DNA from: Actinomadura rudentiformis
GTDB taxonomy: Bacteria > Actinomycetota > Actinomycetes > Streptosporangiales > Streptosporangiaceae
Direction of reading: 5' to 3'
DNA: 64,000 nucleotides
Assembly (NCBI RefSeq): GCF_008923185.1
Contig: NZ_WBMT01000018.1
Coordinates: 124,001 to 188,000 of the forward strand
Both the position numbers and the translations under genes were made by a program. Under the pieces are notes generated by a model, which saw nothing but the letters and a program-made list of their open reading frames with translations, had not been told where the DNA came from and did no database searches. Every line of letters starts with the position of its first letter. Within the stretch, counting starts at the first letter, position 1. Below are positions 34,601 through 42,830 of this stretch, piece after piece.

Positions 34601-34884
34601 TGCATGGCCTCCGTCAGGCCGCCGGGCCCGGGCTCACTGATCTCCAGACGCACGCCGGCCTGATCGACGCCCAGGACCTGCTGGTACGGCTCTCCCTCCA
34701 CGGTCGGGAACACCGTGCGCAGTGGCTCGTGCCTACCGATGACGTCCGTGATGGCCGCCGCCATCGCCGTGCGGTCCAGGGGGCCCCGCAGCCGCAGCGC
34801 TCCCGCCATGTTGTAGGTCGTGCTGGGGCCTTCCAGCTTGTTCAGGAACCATAGCCGTCGCTGCGCGAAGGACAGCGGGATCAT
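31693..34884 (-). CDS. NRPS middle module: C-A-PCP
   Basis: This 1063-aa synthetase has a condensation domain (HHIAGDG), an adenylation domain (YTSGSTGRPKG, YGPTECTVDS, GKLDRDALPD) and a PCP (FFALGGHSLL). There is no epimerase or methylation domain. By-eye alignment to GrsA gives the pocket residues D-A-W-D-I-G-I-V-D-K. This is close to the neighbouring modules, suggesting related or identical residues are incorporated. The three NRPS genes are very similar in their A domains, consistent with module duplication. It follows the first NRPS by 6 nt in the same operon. Confidence 0.9.
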   Translation of the reverse strand: MIPLSFAQRRLWFLNKLEGPSTTYNMAGALRLRGPLDRTAMAAAITDVIGRHEPLRTVFPTVEGEPYQQVLGVDQAGVRLEISEPGPGGLTEAMHRAANHVFDLGADRPPFRATLLVAGPDEHVLMLVAHHIAGDGWSTAPLLRDVGRAYQARTGGREPDWEPLPVDYVDYALWQAEFLGRADDPGSVLAEQLAFWTGELEGAPECLALPTDRPRPPAATYRGDTVSLRVDADLHARLDGLARANEATMFMVLHAALAVLLSRWGAGQDIPVGSPLAGRTDEALNDLVGFFINTVVVRTDLSGDPTFADVLGRVRERVLAALENQDAPFEMVVEHLNPERSPARNPLFQVMLTLQNAPRDAEVIPGLKAEMEAVLTPTAKVDLSFTLTEEHGPGGLPAGLTGDLEYALDLFDKESAEALAGGLLQVLAAVVAAPDVPVGRLDLLTVDERRALLDLGQGEPATAGSDLVPELFAARAAAEPEATALVCGDVELSFGELARQVNRLARRLVAAGAGPGDPVAVLLPRSADSVVALLAVLTAGAMYVPVDASSPPERVRAMMADAAPMLVITTAGLAERADPGVRQLTLGSADAEAEPAGWPDGPVGTAERRARPAPSDPAYMIYTSGSTGRPKGVVATHRNLANLYAFLNGEIFEPAARQAGPRFKATLVSALSFDASWDMVLCLLAGHELHVLDDDVRRDARALIDYVRRREIDVVDVTPSFAEQLTEEGLLDERNQPSVLILGGEAVGAGLWERVARTEGLTAWNIYGPTECTVDSVIARIRGDRPILGRPLPGTRVYVLDEWLRPVPLGVPGALYVAGAQVTRGYWHRPDLTAGRFVADPFGAPGERMNRTGDLARWTRGGVLEFLGRADDQVKVRGFRIEPGEIAAVLAESPLVRTAAVAVRDGALVAYLVLTDGTADTGEVRRHAMAELPDYMVPSAFVPLDALPLTPNGKLDRDALPDPATSHVPTGRGPRDHQEEVLCGLFAELLGREPIGIDDDFFALGGHSLLVTKLVNQIRSDLGAELSVRAVFQAPTVAGLSAELAAARPARPALRPMTDPAMT

Positions 34885-34890
34885 CGTGCC

Positions 34891-37800
34891 CTACCTTCCT
34901 GATTGAGGCCCGAGAGTCCTCGACGCGCGGCTCATCCGCCGCAGGGCGGGACGGGCGGGACGGGCGCCTGCGAGCGTGGCGCCGAGCTCGGCCACGGTCG
35001 GTGCCCGGAACACCGTCCGGACGGAGAGCTCGGCGCCGAGCTCGGTCCGGATCCGGTTGGTCAGGCGGGTGGCGAGCAGCGAGTGGCCGCCGAGTGCGAA
35101 GAAGTCGTCGTCGATCCCGATCGGCTCGCGGCCGAGCAGCTCCGCGTACAGGCCGCACAGCACCTCTTCCTGACGGGTACGCGGAGCCCGGCCGGCTGGG
35201 ACTCGCGCGGCGCCGGGGTCGGGGAGCGCGTCGCGGTCGAGCTTGCCGTTGGGGGTGAGCGGCAGGGCGTCGAGCGGCACGAAAGCCGACGGGATCATGT
35301 GGTCGGGAAGCCTGGTCATGAGGTGCCGGCGTAGCTCGCCGGCATCGGCGTCGTGGGCGGCGTCGGCGTCGGCGAGCACCAGGTAGGCCACCAGGCCGTT
35401 CTTGCCGGGCAGCACCGCGGCTTGGCTGACCAGCGGGCTTTCGGTGAGGACGGCGGCTATCTCGCCGGGCTCGATCCGGAATCCGCGTATCTTCACCTGG
35501 TCGTCGGCCCGGCCGAGGAATTCCAGGACGCCGTCGCGGGTCCAGCGGGCAAGGTCGCCGGTGCGGTACATCCGTCCCCCTGCCGCCTGGAAGGGGTCGG
35601 CCACGAACCGCTCGGCGGTCAGGCCCGCCTTGCCCCAGTACCCGAGGGCCACCTGCGGTCCGGCCAGGTACAGCGCACCCGGGACCCCGGCCGGGACGGG
35701 GCGCAGCCACTCGTCCAGTACGTACGCCCGCGTGCCCGGCACGGGACGGCCGATCACCGGCCCGTCACCGTTCACGCGGGCGACCACCGAGTTCACCGTG
35801 CATTCGGTGGGACCGTAGAAGTTCCAGCCCATCAGGCCCTCGGTCCGGGCGACCCGTTCCCACAGCCCGGCATCCACCGCCTCACCACCCAGAACCAGCA
35901 CGGACGGCCCGCCCTGCGCGAGGAGCCCCGCTTCGACGAGCTGCTCGGCATGGGAAGGCGTGACCTCGACGACGTCGATCCGGTGGTCGCGGACATGGCC
36001 GACCAGCGCGTGCGCGTCGCGGCGGACGTCGTCGTCCAGCACGTGCAGCTCGTGGCCGGCCAGCAGCCACAGCACCATGTCCCAGGAAGCGTCGAACGAC
36101 AGCGCGGCGACCAGGCTCGCTCGCAGGCGCCGTCCGAACCGCCGCGCCGCCGGCTCGATCACCTCGCCGCACGCGAACGCGAACAGGTTCGCCAGGCCCT
36201 GGTGCGTGACCACCACGCCCTTCGGCCGGCCCGTCGAACCGGAGGTGTAGATCATGTACGCCGGGTCCGCCGGCGTGAGCCGGGCGCGGCGCTCCGCCGG
36301 GTCGACCGGCCCGTCCGTCGAGGCCCTCGGTTCGGCCGCGGCTTCGAGGGTGGCCTCGGGGGAGTCCAGCACCAACGGCCTCGCCCCGCCCGGCCACTCT
36401 GCCGACGCCGCCAGCTCCGCCGTCGTGACCACCACCTGCGGTGCCGAATCGGCCAGCATGAACCGCACCCGCTCCGGCGGATAGGACACGTCCACCGGTA
36501 CGTACATCGCCCCGGCCGCGAGCACCCCCAGCATCGCCACCACCGAGTCCGCCGACCGTGGCAACAACACCGCCACCGGGTCGCCGACGCCCACGCCCGC
36601 GGCGATCAGCTGGCGGGCCGCCCGGTTCACCCGTCCGGCCAGCTCGCCGAACGACACCTCCACGTCGCCGTGGACCACGGCGGTCAGCCCCGGCTCCACC
36701 GTCGCCGCCCGTGCCGCGAACAGCTCCGGGACCAGGTCGGGTCCGGCCGTCGCGGGCTCGCCCTGCCCGAGCTCAAGCAGTGCCCGCCGTTCCTCGGCCG
36801 CCAGTACCGGGACCCGGCTCACCGGGACGTCCGGCGCCGTCGCCGCCGCCTCCAGAACTCTCACCAGACGTGCCGCCAGTTCGTCCGCGCGCTCCCGATC
36901 GAACAGGCCGAGCCGGTGCTCGACGTCCAGGTCGATCACGTCGCCCGATGCCTGCACGGCGATGCTCAGCGTGTAGTCGGTCCTGACGTCGGTCCGCACG
37001 TCGGACATCGGGAAACCGCCCGTCGTGCCGGCCCCGGGGAAGTTCTGGAACGACAGGTGGGCGTCGTACAGCTCCGGCCGTCCCGCCGCACGGCGGATGT
37101 CGACGAGGCCGAGATGGTGGTGGGGGATCAGCCGCGCCTGCTCGGCCTGGATCCGCGCCAGCATGGCGGCGACCGTCTCGGGCCGGGACAGGTCCTGGCG
37201 GACCCGGACCGGCACCGTGTTGAGGAACATCCCCGCCATGTTCTGGATGCCCGGCACCTCCGGAGAACGGCCGGTGACCGTTCCTCCGAACACCACGTCG
37301 CTCTGGCCGGTGGCGGTGCCCAGAGCGAGCCCCATCGCCGCTTGGAAGACGGTGTTCATCGTCAGGCCGCGGCCGCGCGTGAGGGCTTGCAGCTTCGTGA
37401 CCAGGTCGGCGGGAAGCCTGACGCCGAACCGTTCGCTGCCGGCCAGCCATCGTTCGGGTCCGGACGGCGCCAGCATGGTCGGGCCCGCCAGGCCGGCGAG
37501 CGAGGTCCGCCACGCCTCCTCCGCCGCGGCGCGGTCCTGCTTCGCAAGCCAGCGGTAGTAGTCCTCCAAGGGCGGCGGCTCCGGCAGGCCGGAGGCGTCC
37601 CCGCCTTGTTCATAGAGCCGTGCCAGCTCACCCAACAGCAGCCAGGAGGACCAGCCGTCCAGAACGGCGTGATAGGTGCAGAGGATGAAGCGGTGCCTGT
37701 CCGGCGCCAGCCGCACGAGCACGAACCGGGTCAGGGGCGGCTTCGCGAGGTCGAAGCGCTCTGTCCGGGTCTCCCGTTCCAGTCGTTCCAGCCGCTCGGC

Positions 37801-38103
37801 GCGTTCGGGCTCGGGGAGCCCGGACAGATCGATCTGCCGCCAGAGCAGCGGCACCTCGCGGAGCACGACCTGGGCGATCTGGTTCTCGCGGTTCCGGCGG
37901 AAGCAGGCCCGCATGCACTGGTGTCTGGCCAGCAACCGCGCACAGGCGGACCGCAGCGCGGCGACGTCCAGCGGCCCGGACAGCAGGGCCGACAGGTACA
38001 TGTTGTAGAGACCCGGGCCGTCCTCGTCGAACTCGGCGTGGAACAGCTGCCCTTCCTGCAGGGGAGTCAGCGGCAGGACGCACTCGATGTCGGCGCGGTT
38101 CAT
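34891..38103 (-). CDS. NRPS first extension module: C-A-PCP
   Basis: This 1070-aa synthetase has a condensation domain with YHAVLDGWS in place of HHxxxDG (the second, catalytic His is kept), an adenylation domain (YTSGSTGRPKG, YGPTECTVNS) and a PCP (FFALGGHSLL). The opening VLPLTPLQEGQLFHAEF differs from the IPLSFAQRRLW opening of the other two modules, so its C domain belongs to a different subtype and may accept the unusual starter. Pocket residues read D-A-W-E-V-G-F-V-N-K. Its ATG overlaps the stop of the free PCP gene (ATGA), suggesting that PCP delivers the substrate to it. Confidence 0.9.
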   Translation of the reverse strand: MNRADIECVLPLTPLQEGQLFHAEFDEDGPGLYNMYLSALLSGPLDVAALRSACARLLARHQCMRACFRRNRENQIAQVVLREVPLLWRQIDLSGLPEPERAERLERLERETRTERFDLAKPPLTRFVLVRLAPDRHRFILCTYHAVLDGWSSWLLLGELARLYEQGGDASGLPEPPPLEDYYRWLAKQDRAAAEEAWRTSLAGLAGPTMLAPSGPERWLAGSERFGVRLPADLVTKLQALTRGRGLTMNTVFQAAMGLALGTATGQSDVVFGGTVTGRSPEVPGIQNMAGMFLNTVPVRVRQDLSRPETVAAMLARIQAEQARLIPHHHLGLVDIRRAAGRPELYDAHLSFQNFPGAGTTGGFPMSDVRTDVRTDYTLSIAVQASGDVIDLDVEHRLGLFDRERADELAARLVRVLEAAATAPDVPVSRVPVLAAEERRALLELGQGEPATAGPDLVPELFAARAATVEPGLTAVVHGDVEVSFGELAGRVNRAARQLIAAGVGVGDPVAVLLPRSADSVVAMLGVLAAGAMYVPVDVSYPPERVRFMLADSAPQVVVTTAELAASAEWPGGARPLVLDSPEATLEAAAEPRASTDGPVDPAERRARLTPADPAYMIYTSGSTGRPKGVVVTHQGLANLFAFACGEVIEPAARRFGRRLRASLVAALSFDASWDMVLWLLAGHELHVLDDDVRRDAHALVGHVRDHRIDVVEVTPSHAEQLVEAGLLAQGGPSVLVLGGEAVDAGLWERVARTEGLMGWNFYGPTECTVNSVVARVNGDGPVIGRPVPGTRAYVLDEWLRPVPAGVPGALYLAGPQVALGYWGKAGLTAERFVADPFQAAGGRMYRTGDLARWTRDGVLEFLGRADDQVKIRGFRIEPGEIAAVLTESPLVSQAAVLPGKNGLVAYLVLADADAAHDADAGELRRHLMTRLPDHMIPSAFVPLDALPLTPNGKLDRDALPDPGAARVPAGRAPRTRQEEVLCGLYAELLGREPIGIDDDFFALGGHSLLATRLTNRIRTELGAELSVRTVFRAPTVAELGATLAGARPARPALRRMSRASRTLGPQSGR

Positions 38104-38492
38104 GTGATGATCTCCCATTCGCCTTCGCCTTCGTCGCCGCCGTCGGGGCGGCCGGCGCCGAGCCCCTCGAAATCGCCGAACTCGTCGTCCGCGAAGGTCA
38201 TCAGCGGTGATTCCGCGGAGTCGCCACCGGTGCCACCCGTTCCGGCGGCGGTGGGGGTGGCGGCAAGATCGCCGATCACGGCGGCCAGCGACTCGGGGGT
38301 CTGGTGGTCGAAGAGGTCGCGCACGCTGAGCACGAGGCCCGCCTCGCGGGCGCGGGCCACGACCTGAACGGCCAGCACGCTGTCTCCGCCCACCTCGAAG
38401 AAGCCGTCTCGCGGACTGACCAGATCCAGGCCGACGACGTCGGCGATGATCCGGCACAGCCTCGTCTCAGCGGTGGCGATGATGTCGGTCAT
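38100..38492 (-). CDS. Free-standing peptidyl carrier protein with acidic C-terminal tail
   Basis: This 130-aa protein has one carrier domain (GFFEVGGDSVLAVQV, Ser38 as phosphopantetheine site) at residues about 5-85, then a Gly/Thr linker and a strongly acidic tail (FADDEFGDFEGL, then DGGDEGEGEWEII) that could be a docking peptide. It sits between MbtH and the first NRPS gene and is translationally coupled to the latter, so it probably holds the starter unit, perhaps the azoxy-amino acid. No A domain is fused, so it must be loaded in trans. Confidence 0.85.
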   Translation of the reverse strand: MTDIIATAETRLCRIIADVVGLDLVSPRDGFFEVGGDSVLAVQVVARAREAGLVLSVRDLFDHQTPESLAAVIGDLAATPTAAGTGGTGGDSAESPLMTFADDEFGDFEGLGAGRPDGGDEGEGEWEIIT

Positions 38493-38499
38493 CGCGCGT

Positions 38500-38700
38500 T
38501 CACCTGGGGGACCGGTTTCTCGGCGTGATGTCCGTCCAGTTCGCCGCCACGTAGTCCAGGCACTCCTGCCGCCCGCCGCCGCCGAACACCACCTGCCAGC
38601 CGGACGGCACCTCGATCGCCTCCGGCCACAAGGAATGCTGCCCCTGGTGGTTGACCAGAACGAGATAGCTCGCTTCCTCGTTTTCAAAAGGATCAGCCAC
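38500..38700 (-). CDS. MbtH-like adenylation-domain chaperone
   Basis: This 66-aa protein has the MbtH signature: DPFENEEASYLVLVNHQGQ, HSLWPEAIEVPSGW and ECLDYVAANWTDI. Such proteins bind and activate NRPS A domains. The GTG at 38700 (TGGAG about 8 nt upstream) gives a normal-length MbtH, although the frame is open to 38883. It is the first gene of the NRPS operon, 7 nt before the PCP gene. Confidence 0.92.
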   Translation of the reverse strand: MADPFENEEASYLVLVNHQGQHSLWPEAIEVPSGWQVVFGGGGRQECLDYVAANWTDITPRNRSPR

Positions 38701-38750
38701 GACCGCGCTCCAGGGTGATTGTCTCCGTCTGCTCTTTCCGTCTTCGCGGA

Positions 38751-38793
38751 ATCCTCGCAAAGGCTTCTGATCATTCACTGACGGCGTTCTGAC
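38751..38793 (-). promoter_or_regulatory. SARP-type promoter of the MbtH-NRPS operon
   Basis: On the minus strand GTCAGAA (38793-38787), GTCAGTG (38782-38776) and ATCAGAA (38771-38765) repeat every 11 bp, followed after exactly 8 bp by GAGGAT (38756-38751) in the -10 position. It would drive a ~17-kb, six-gene operon. Confidence 0.75.
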
Positions 38794-38802
38794 ATATCCG
38801 CG

Positions 38803-38845
38803 GTCAGCGTTGAAACAGCTGCGTATCAGGACCGGTTGGCATATT
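38803..38845 (+). promoter_or_regulatory. SARP-type promoter of the PKS operon, probably leaderless
   Basis: GTCAGCG (38803), AACAGCT (38814) and ATCAGGA (38825) show 11-bp periodicity. CATATT (38840-38845) follows after 8 bp. The ATG at 38853 is only 7 nt past this hexamer and lacks a Shine-Dalgarno, so the mRNA is predicted to start at or next to the ATG. Confidence 0.75.
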
Positions 38846-38852
38846 GGCCCGC

Positions 38853-41800
38853 ATGACGATCGAAGCTGAGCTTGGCGCGGCACATGAGGTGATTCGTGAG
38901 TACGAGACGCGGCTCCAGCGGTTGCGCGAGCCCATCGCGATCGTGGGAATCGGCCTTCGCATGCCGGGAGGCAGTACGACGATCGGCGCCTTCGCCGAGT
39001 ATCTCGGCTCGGGGAGGTCGGCGATCGCCTCGATTCCGCCGGACCGGTGGAACGCCGCCGAGTTCGCCGAGGCCAGCAGTGACGGCAAGGGCCGCATCAG
39101 CTCAGCCAGCGGTGGATTCCTGACAGGAATCGATCAGTTCGACGCCTCGTTCTTCAATATCTCCCCCAAAGAGGCCCGCTGTATCGACCCGCAGCAGCGC
39201 CTGGCCCTGGAAACGACCTGGGAGGCGCTGGAGAACGCCAATATCGACCCCACCGGGCTGAGACGTGGCAATGTCGGGGTCTATTTCGGTGCCAGTGCCG
39301 TGGACTTCGCGTGGGAGATCGGGGCACTCGCCGCCGAGAACATGGAGGGGTACCTCGCCGGCGGCCTGCTGAACGCGGCGGTGGCGGGACGGGTCTCCTA
39401 TTTCCTGGGAGCGCGCGGACCGTGCATGTCCGTGGACACCGCGTGCTCGTCGTCGATGGTCGCGCTGCACCTCGCGGTCAACGGCCTGCGTGGCCAGGAG
39501 TGCGAGCTCGCGTTGTGCGGGGGCGTCGGCGTCATCCACCACCCGTACAGCAGCGTGCTGCTCACCGACATGCAGGCGCTCTCATCCGACGGGCGCTGCA
39601 AGACGTTCGACGAGTCCGCCGACGGCTACGGTCGCGCCGAAGGGTGCGCTGTGGTCGTGCTCAAGCGGCTCAGCGACGCTCAGCGGGACGGCGACACAGT
39701 GCTCGCGCTGGTGCGCGGCACCGCGGTGCGGCAGGACGGCGAGAGCGCCGGATTCACCGCCCCCAACGGCATCGCGCAGGAGGCGCTCATGCGCGCCGCA
39801 CTCGACAACGCCGGGCTCGAGCCGGGCGACATCCAGTACGTGGAGGCCCATGGGACCGGCACGCCGCTCGGCGACCCGATCGAGATGGCCTCGATCGCCG
39901 AGGTGTTCGGGCCGTCGCACAGCGCGGAGGATCCGCTCCTGGTCGCCTCGCTCAAGACCAACATCGGGCACATGGAGGCCGCGGCCGGCATCGGAGGCGT
40001 GGTCAAAACGGTGCTGCAGATGCGGCACGGCACCGTGTTCCCGCACCTCAACCTGGAGAAGCCGTCCAGCCGCATCGCCTGGGAGACCTGGCCGGTCCGC
40101 GTCCCCACCCGATCGGAGCCGTGGCACGCCGGCGTCCGCCGGGGGCTGGTGAACTCGTTCGGGTTCACCGGAACGATCTCCTCGGCCGTCCTGGAAGAGG
40201 CGCCGAAGGGAGTGACACCGCAGACGCGGACACCAGAACCCGCCGGTGGTCATGTGCTGACCATCTCCGCCAAGTCGGCCCCGGCGCTCGCCGCGCAGAT
40301 CCGGCGCTACCGGGAATGGCAGGCCGGCCGGCCCGCCCTCGACATCGCCGACCTGTGCCACACCGCCAACGTCGGCCGGGCCCATTTCCGCCATCGTGTG
40401 TCCGGCGTGGTGACCGACGGCGATGATCTGGCCGCCCGGCTCGAGGAACTGCTGGCCACCGTGGAACGCGGCGAGCTGCCGGGGTTCCAGTCCCGCAAGG
40501 TCGGATTCCTCTTCTCGGGCCTGAGTCCGCTGCGACCCGGCATCGGTGCCGGGCTGTACCGGCGGCACCCTGTGTTCGCCGCGGAACTGGACGCCTGCGA
40601 CGAGGTCCTGACACCGATCGTCGGCCGTCCGGTCAAGGACATGGTGCTGGGAACCTGCGGGATGGAGGACGCCCAGGCGCTCGGCCTGGCCCAGTACGGG
40701 CAGCCCGTTCAGTTCGCGCTCCAGTACGCGCTGGCCCGCCTCTGGATGTCGTGGGGCATCAGGCCGACCTCGGCCGCGGGACACAGCATGGGGGAGGTCG
40801 CGGCAGGCGCGGTGGCCGGGCTCTTCAGCCTCGCGGACGCCGCCAGGCTCATCGCCCTCCGGGCGCGGCTGATGGACTCGGTGCGCACACCCGGCTGCAT
40901 GGTCTCGGTCGGGGCCGACGCGGACGCCGTCGCCCCACTGCTGGCCGAGTATCCGGACGTCGCCGTCGCCGCCATCAACGCACCGCAACAGTGCGTCATC
41001 TCCGGCGGCAGCGCCTCCATCGAGGAGATCACCGCCGGACTGGCCGCTCAGGACATCGAATTCGCGCGTCTCACGGTGTCGCAGGCCTCGCACTCGCCCT
41101 TGATGGCCGAGGTGGCCGAGGAGCTGCGGGAGGCACTCGCCGGCGTCGAGTTCACCGAGCCCGCGATCACCCTCGTCTCGGCGGTGACCGGTCAGGCCGC
41201 CAGGCACAGCGACTTCTCCGCCGACTACTGGGCACGTCATATCGCCGAACCGGTGAACTTCGTGGCCGCGATGCAGGCGCTGGACCGGCGGGGCAAGCAC
41301 CTCTTCATCGAGATCGGCCCGTCCGCGACGCTGACGTCGCTGGGCAGGCGCTGCGTCCCGACCGGACGGCACGTCTGGCTGGCCAGCATGCACTCCTCCG
41401 ACCAGGAGGGAGCGGTGCTCCTTGAGTCGGTCGCGAAGGCCTACGCGGCCGGTCAGCCGATCTCCTGGCGGGACTTCCACCGGGGACGCGGCGGGCGGCT
41501 GATCGAACTTCCGATGTACGCGTTCGATCGCAGGCCGTACCGGCTGCCGATCGACCCGGCGACGGCGGCACCGCCTGCCGGTCCCGCCGTGGGCAAGGGC
41601 CAGACCGCCGCGAACGACCAGGCGATCACGAATCCAGCGGACCAGGCAGGGGTGGCCGGAGCAGCCTTGCCGATCACGGCAGAGCACGGCGAACGCCACA
41701 CGGCCACCACCGAGCTGATCCGGAAGGCGGTCGCCGCGGTGCTGGGGTTCGCTGACATCGCCGACGTCGGGGCCGACATCGAGTTCACCGATCTGGGGAT

Positions 41801-41942
41801 GGACTCGCTCCTCGCGGTCAAGCTCCGCAAGGAGCTCAGCGCGGCGCTGTCGACCGCGTTCGCCACGCCAGAGATTTTCAACAACCCGACGCCCCGCGCG
41901 CTCGCCGCGTTCCTCGACGGGCATCTGGAGAAGGTGGGTTAG
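38853..41942 (+). CDS. Single-module type I polyketide synthase: KS-AT-ACP
   Basis: This 1029-aa protein has a ketosynthase (about 27-450; DTACSSS with Cys198, HGTGTPLGD with His333, NIGHMEAA with His373), an acyltransferase (about 545-850; GHSMGE with Ser645, specificity motif QASH at 744-747, closer to the methylmalonyl YASH than the malonyl HAFH form) and an ACP (about 950-1025; LGMDSLLAV with Ser985). It has no KR, DH, ER or TE, so it would add one unreduced extender unit. The N-terminal 25 residues are helical and may dock an upstream carrier. It pairs with the type II thioesterase 2 nt downstream. Confidence 0.9.
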   Translation: MTIEAELGAAHEVIREYETRLQRLREPIAIVGIGLRMPGGSTTIGAFAEYLGSGRSAIASIPPDRWNAAEFAEASSDGKGRISSASGGFLTGIDQFDASFFNISPKEARCIDPQQRLALETTWEALENANIDPTGLRRGNVGVYFGASAVDFAWEIGALAAENMEGYLAGGLLNAAVAGRVSYFLGARGPCMSVDTACSSSMVALHLAVNGLRGQECELALCGGVGVIHHPYSSVLLTDMQALSSDGRCKTFDESADGYGRAEGCAVVVLKRLSDAQRDGDTVLALVRGTAVRQDGESAGFTAPNGIAQEALMRAALDNAGLEPGDIQYVEAHGTGTPLGDPIEMASIAEVFGPSHSAEDPLLVASLKTNIGHMEAAAGIGGVVKTVLQMRHGTVFPHLNLEKPSSRIAWETWPVRVPTRSEPWHAGVRRGLVNSFGFTGTISSAVLEEAPKGVTPQTRTPEPAGGHVLTISAKSAPALAAQIRRYREWQAGRPALDIADLCHTANVGRAHFRHRVSGVVTDGDDLAARLEELLATVERGELPGFQSRKVGFLFSGLSPLRPGIGAGLYRRHPVFAAELDACDEVLTPIVGRPVKDMVLGTCGMEDAQALGLAQYGQPVQFALQYALARLWMSWGIRPTSAAGHSMGEVAAGAVAGLFSLADAARLIALRARLMDSVRTPGCMVSVGADADAVAPLLAEYPDVAVAAINAPQQCVISGGSASIEEITAGLAAQDIEFARLTVSQASHSPLMAEVAEELREALAGVEFTEPAITLVSAVTGQAARHSDFSADYWARHIAEPVNFVAAMQALDRRGKHLFIEIGPSATLTSLGRRCVPTGRHVWLASMHSSDQEGAVLLESVAKAYAAGQPISWRDFHRGRGGRLIELPMYAFDRRPYRLPIDPATAAPPAGPAVGKGQTAANDQAITNPADQAGVAGAALPITAEHGERHTATTELIRKAVAAVLGFADIADVGADIEFTDLGMDSLLAVKLRKELSAALSTAFATPEIFNNPTPRALAAFLDGHLEKVG

Positions 41943-41944
41943 CG

Positions 41945-42730
41945 ATGGACACGACCCAGAGTCCGGCACGTGCGGTGAGCCGCTGGTTCAGTCCCGCCGA
42001 GACGCCGGAGGACACCCGGATCCGCGTGTTCCTGATGCCTCATGCGGGCAGTGGAGCGGCCGCCTACCGGGGCTGGAGCCGCTTGCTGCCCGCGGAGATC
42101 GGCGCACAGGCGCTGACCCTCCCGGGACGGCAGAGCCGGCGCGCCGAGCCGCTGCCCGTGGAGTGGGAATCACTCCTCGATGACCTGCACCGCGCCGTGC
42201 TGGCGACATTGGACGATGAGCGCCCGTATGCGTTCTTCGGGCATTGCATCGGTGCCATGCTCGCCTACCGGCTGGCCGTCCGGCTCGAAGCCGATGGCGA
42301 TCCGCCGCCGTCGCTGCTCGGCATGTCGGGCTGGTCGCCGAAGGGCTTCTTCCGTGCGCCCGCCGGCCACGAAAAGCTCTCGATGGACGAGTTCGGCGGA
42401 CTGTTCAAGGACCTCGGCGCCTTCCCGGAGGAGCTGTGGAGCGATCCCGACATGCTGGATCTGGTGATGCCGCCAGTGATCGCGGACTTCCGGATCGCGG
42501 TGCAGTACGAGGACGACGATGCCGTGGTGGAATGCCCACTGGTGTCCTACGCCGGGCAGTCGGACCCGCTGCTGGTCGAGCCGGACGCGATGACGGCCTG
42601 GGCCGGGCGCAGCCGCCGGTATCTAGGGCACCAGGAGTATCCCGGAGGGCACTTCTACGTCGGCGAGCACGCGGCGGCCGTCATGTCGGACTTCAGCCGG
42701 CGGCTGATGCGGGTCACCGAGGACCGCTAG
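41945..42730 (+). CDS. Type II thioesterase with cysteine nucleophile
   Basis: This 261-aa alpha/beta hydrolase of the GrsT/type II thioesterase family normally removes aberrant acyl groups from carrier proteins. FLMPHAGSGAAAYRGW and LPGRQSRRAEPLP are diagnostic. The nucleophile elbow is GHCIGA, with Cys101 instead of the usual Ser. The Asp (YAGQSDPLL) and His (YPGGHFYV) of the triad are present. It starts 2 nt after the PKS stop, so it is co-translated with it. Confidence 0.88.
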   Translation: MDTTQSPARAVSRWFSPAETPEDTRIRVFLMPHAGSGAAAYRGWSRLLPAEIGAQALTLPGRQSRRAEPLPVEWESLLDDLHRAVLATLDDERPYAFFGHCIGAMLAYRLAVRLEADGDPPPSLLGMSGWSPKGFFRAPAGHEKLSMDEFGGLFKDLGAFPEELWSDPDMLDLVMPPVIADFRIAVQYEDDDAVVECPLVSYAGQSDPLLVEPDAMTAWAGRSRRYLGHQEYPGGHFYVGEHAAAVMSDFSRRLMRVTEDR

Positions 42731-42732
42731 GC

Positions 42733-42813
42733 GCACCCGGTCGTGATCTGGCCGGCCTCGGTCATGATCTGGCCGGCACGGGGGAGAGGGGGAGCCGATC
42801 ATGACCGGGGTGC
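42733..42813. terminator. Imperfect long inverted repeat between converging genes
   Basis: GCACCCGGTCGTGATC at 42733 pairs with GATCATGACCGGGGTGC at 42797-42813 (one mismatch and one bulge). The interior contains two direct copies of GATCTGGCCGGC. It lies between the thioesterase and SARP stops and is probably a terminator structure. Confidence 0.5.
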
Positions 42814-42830
42814 GGCCGGGCACGGCTGCG

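Noticed and set aside
35353..38367. Plus-strand open frame of 1004 codons over the first NRPS gene
   Set aside because: It is a shadow of the C-A-PCP coding sequence on the opposite strand, with no domain similarity and no ribosome-binding site.
39582..41969. Minus-strand open frame of 795 codons over the PKS gene
   Set aside because: It is antisense to KS-AT-ACP motifs that are clearly conserved, so it is a shadow frame.
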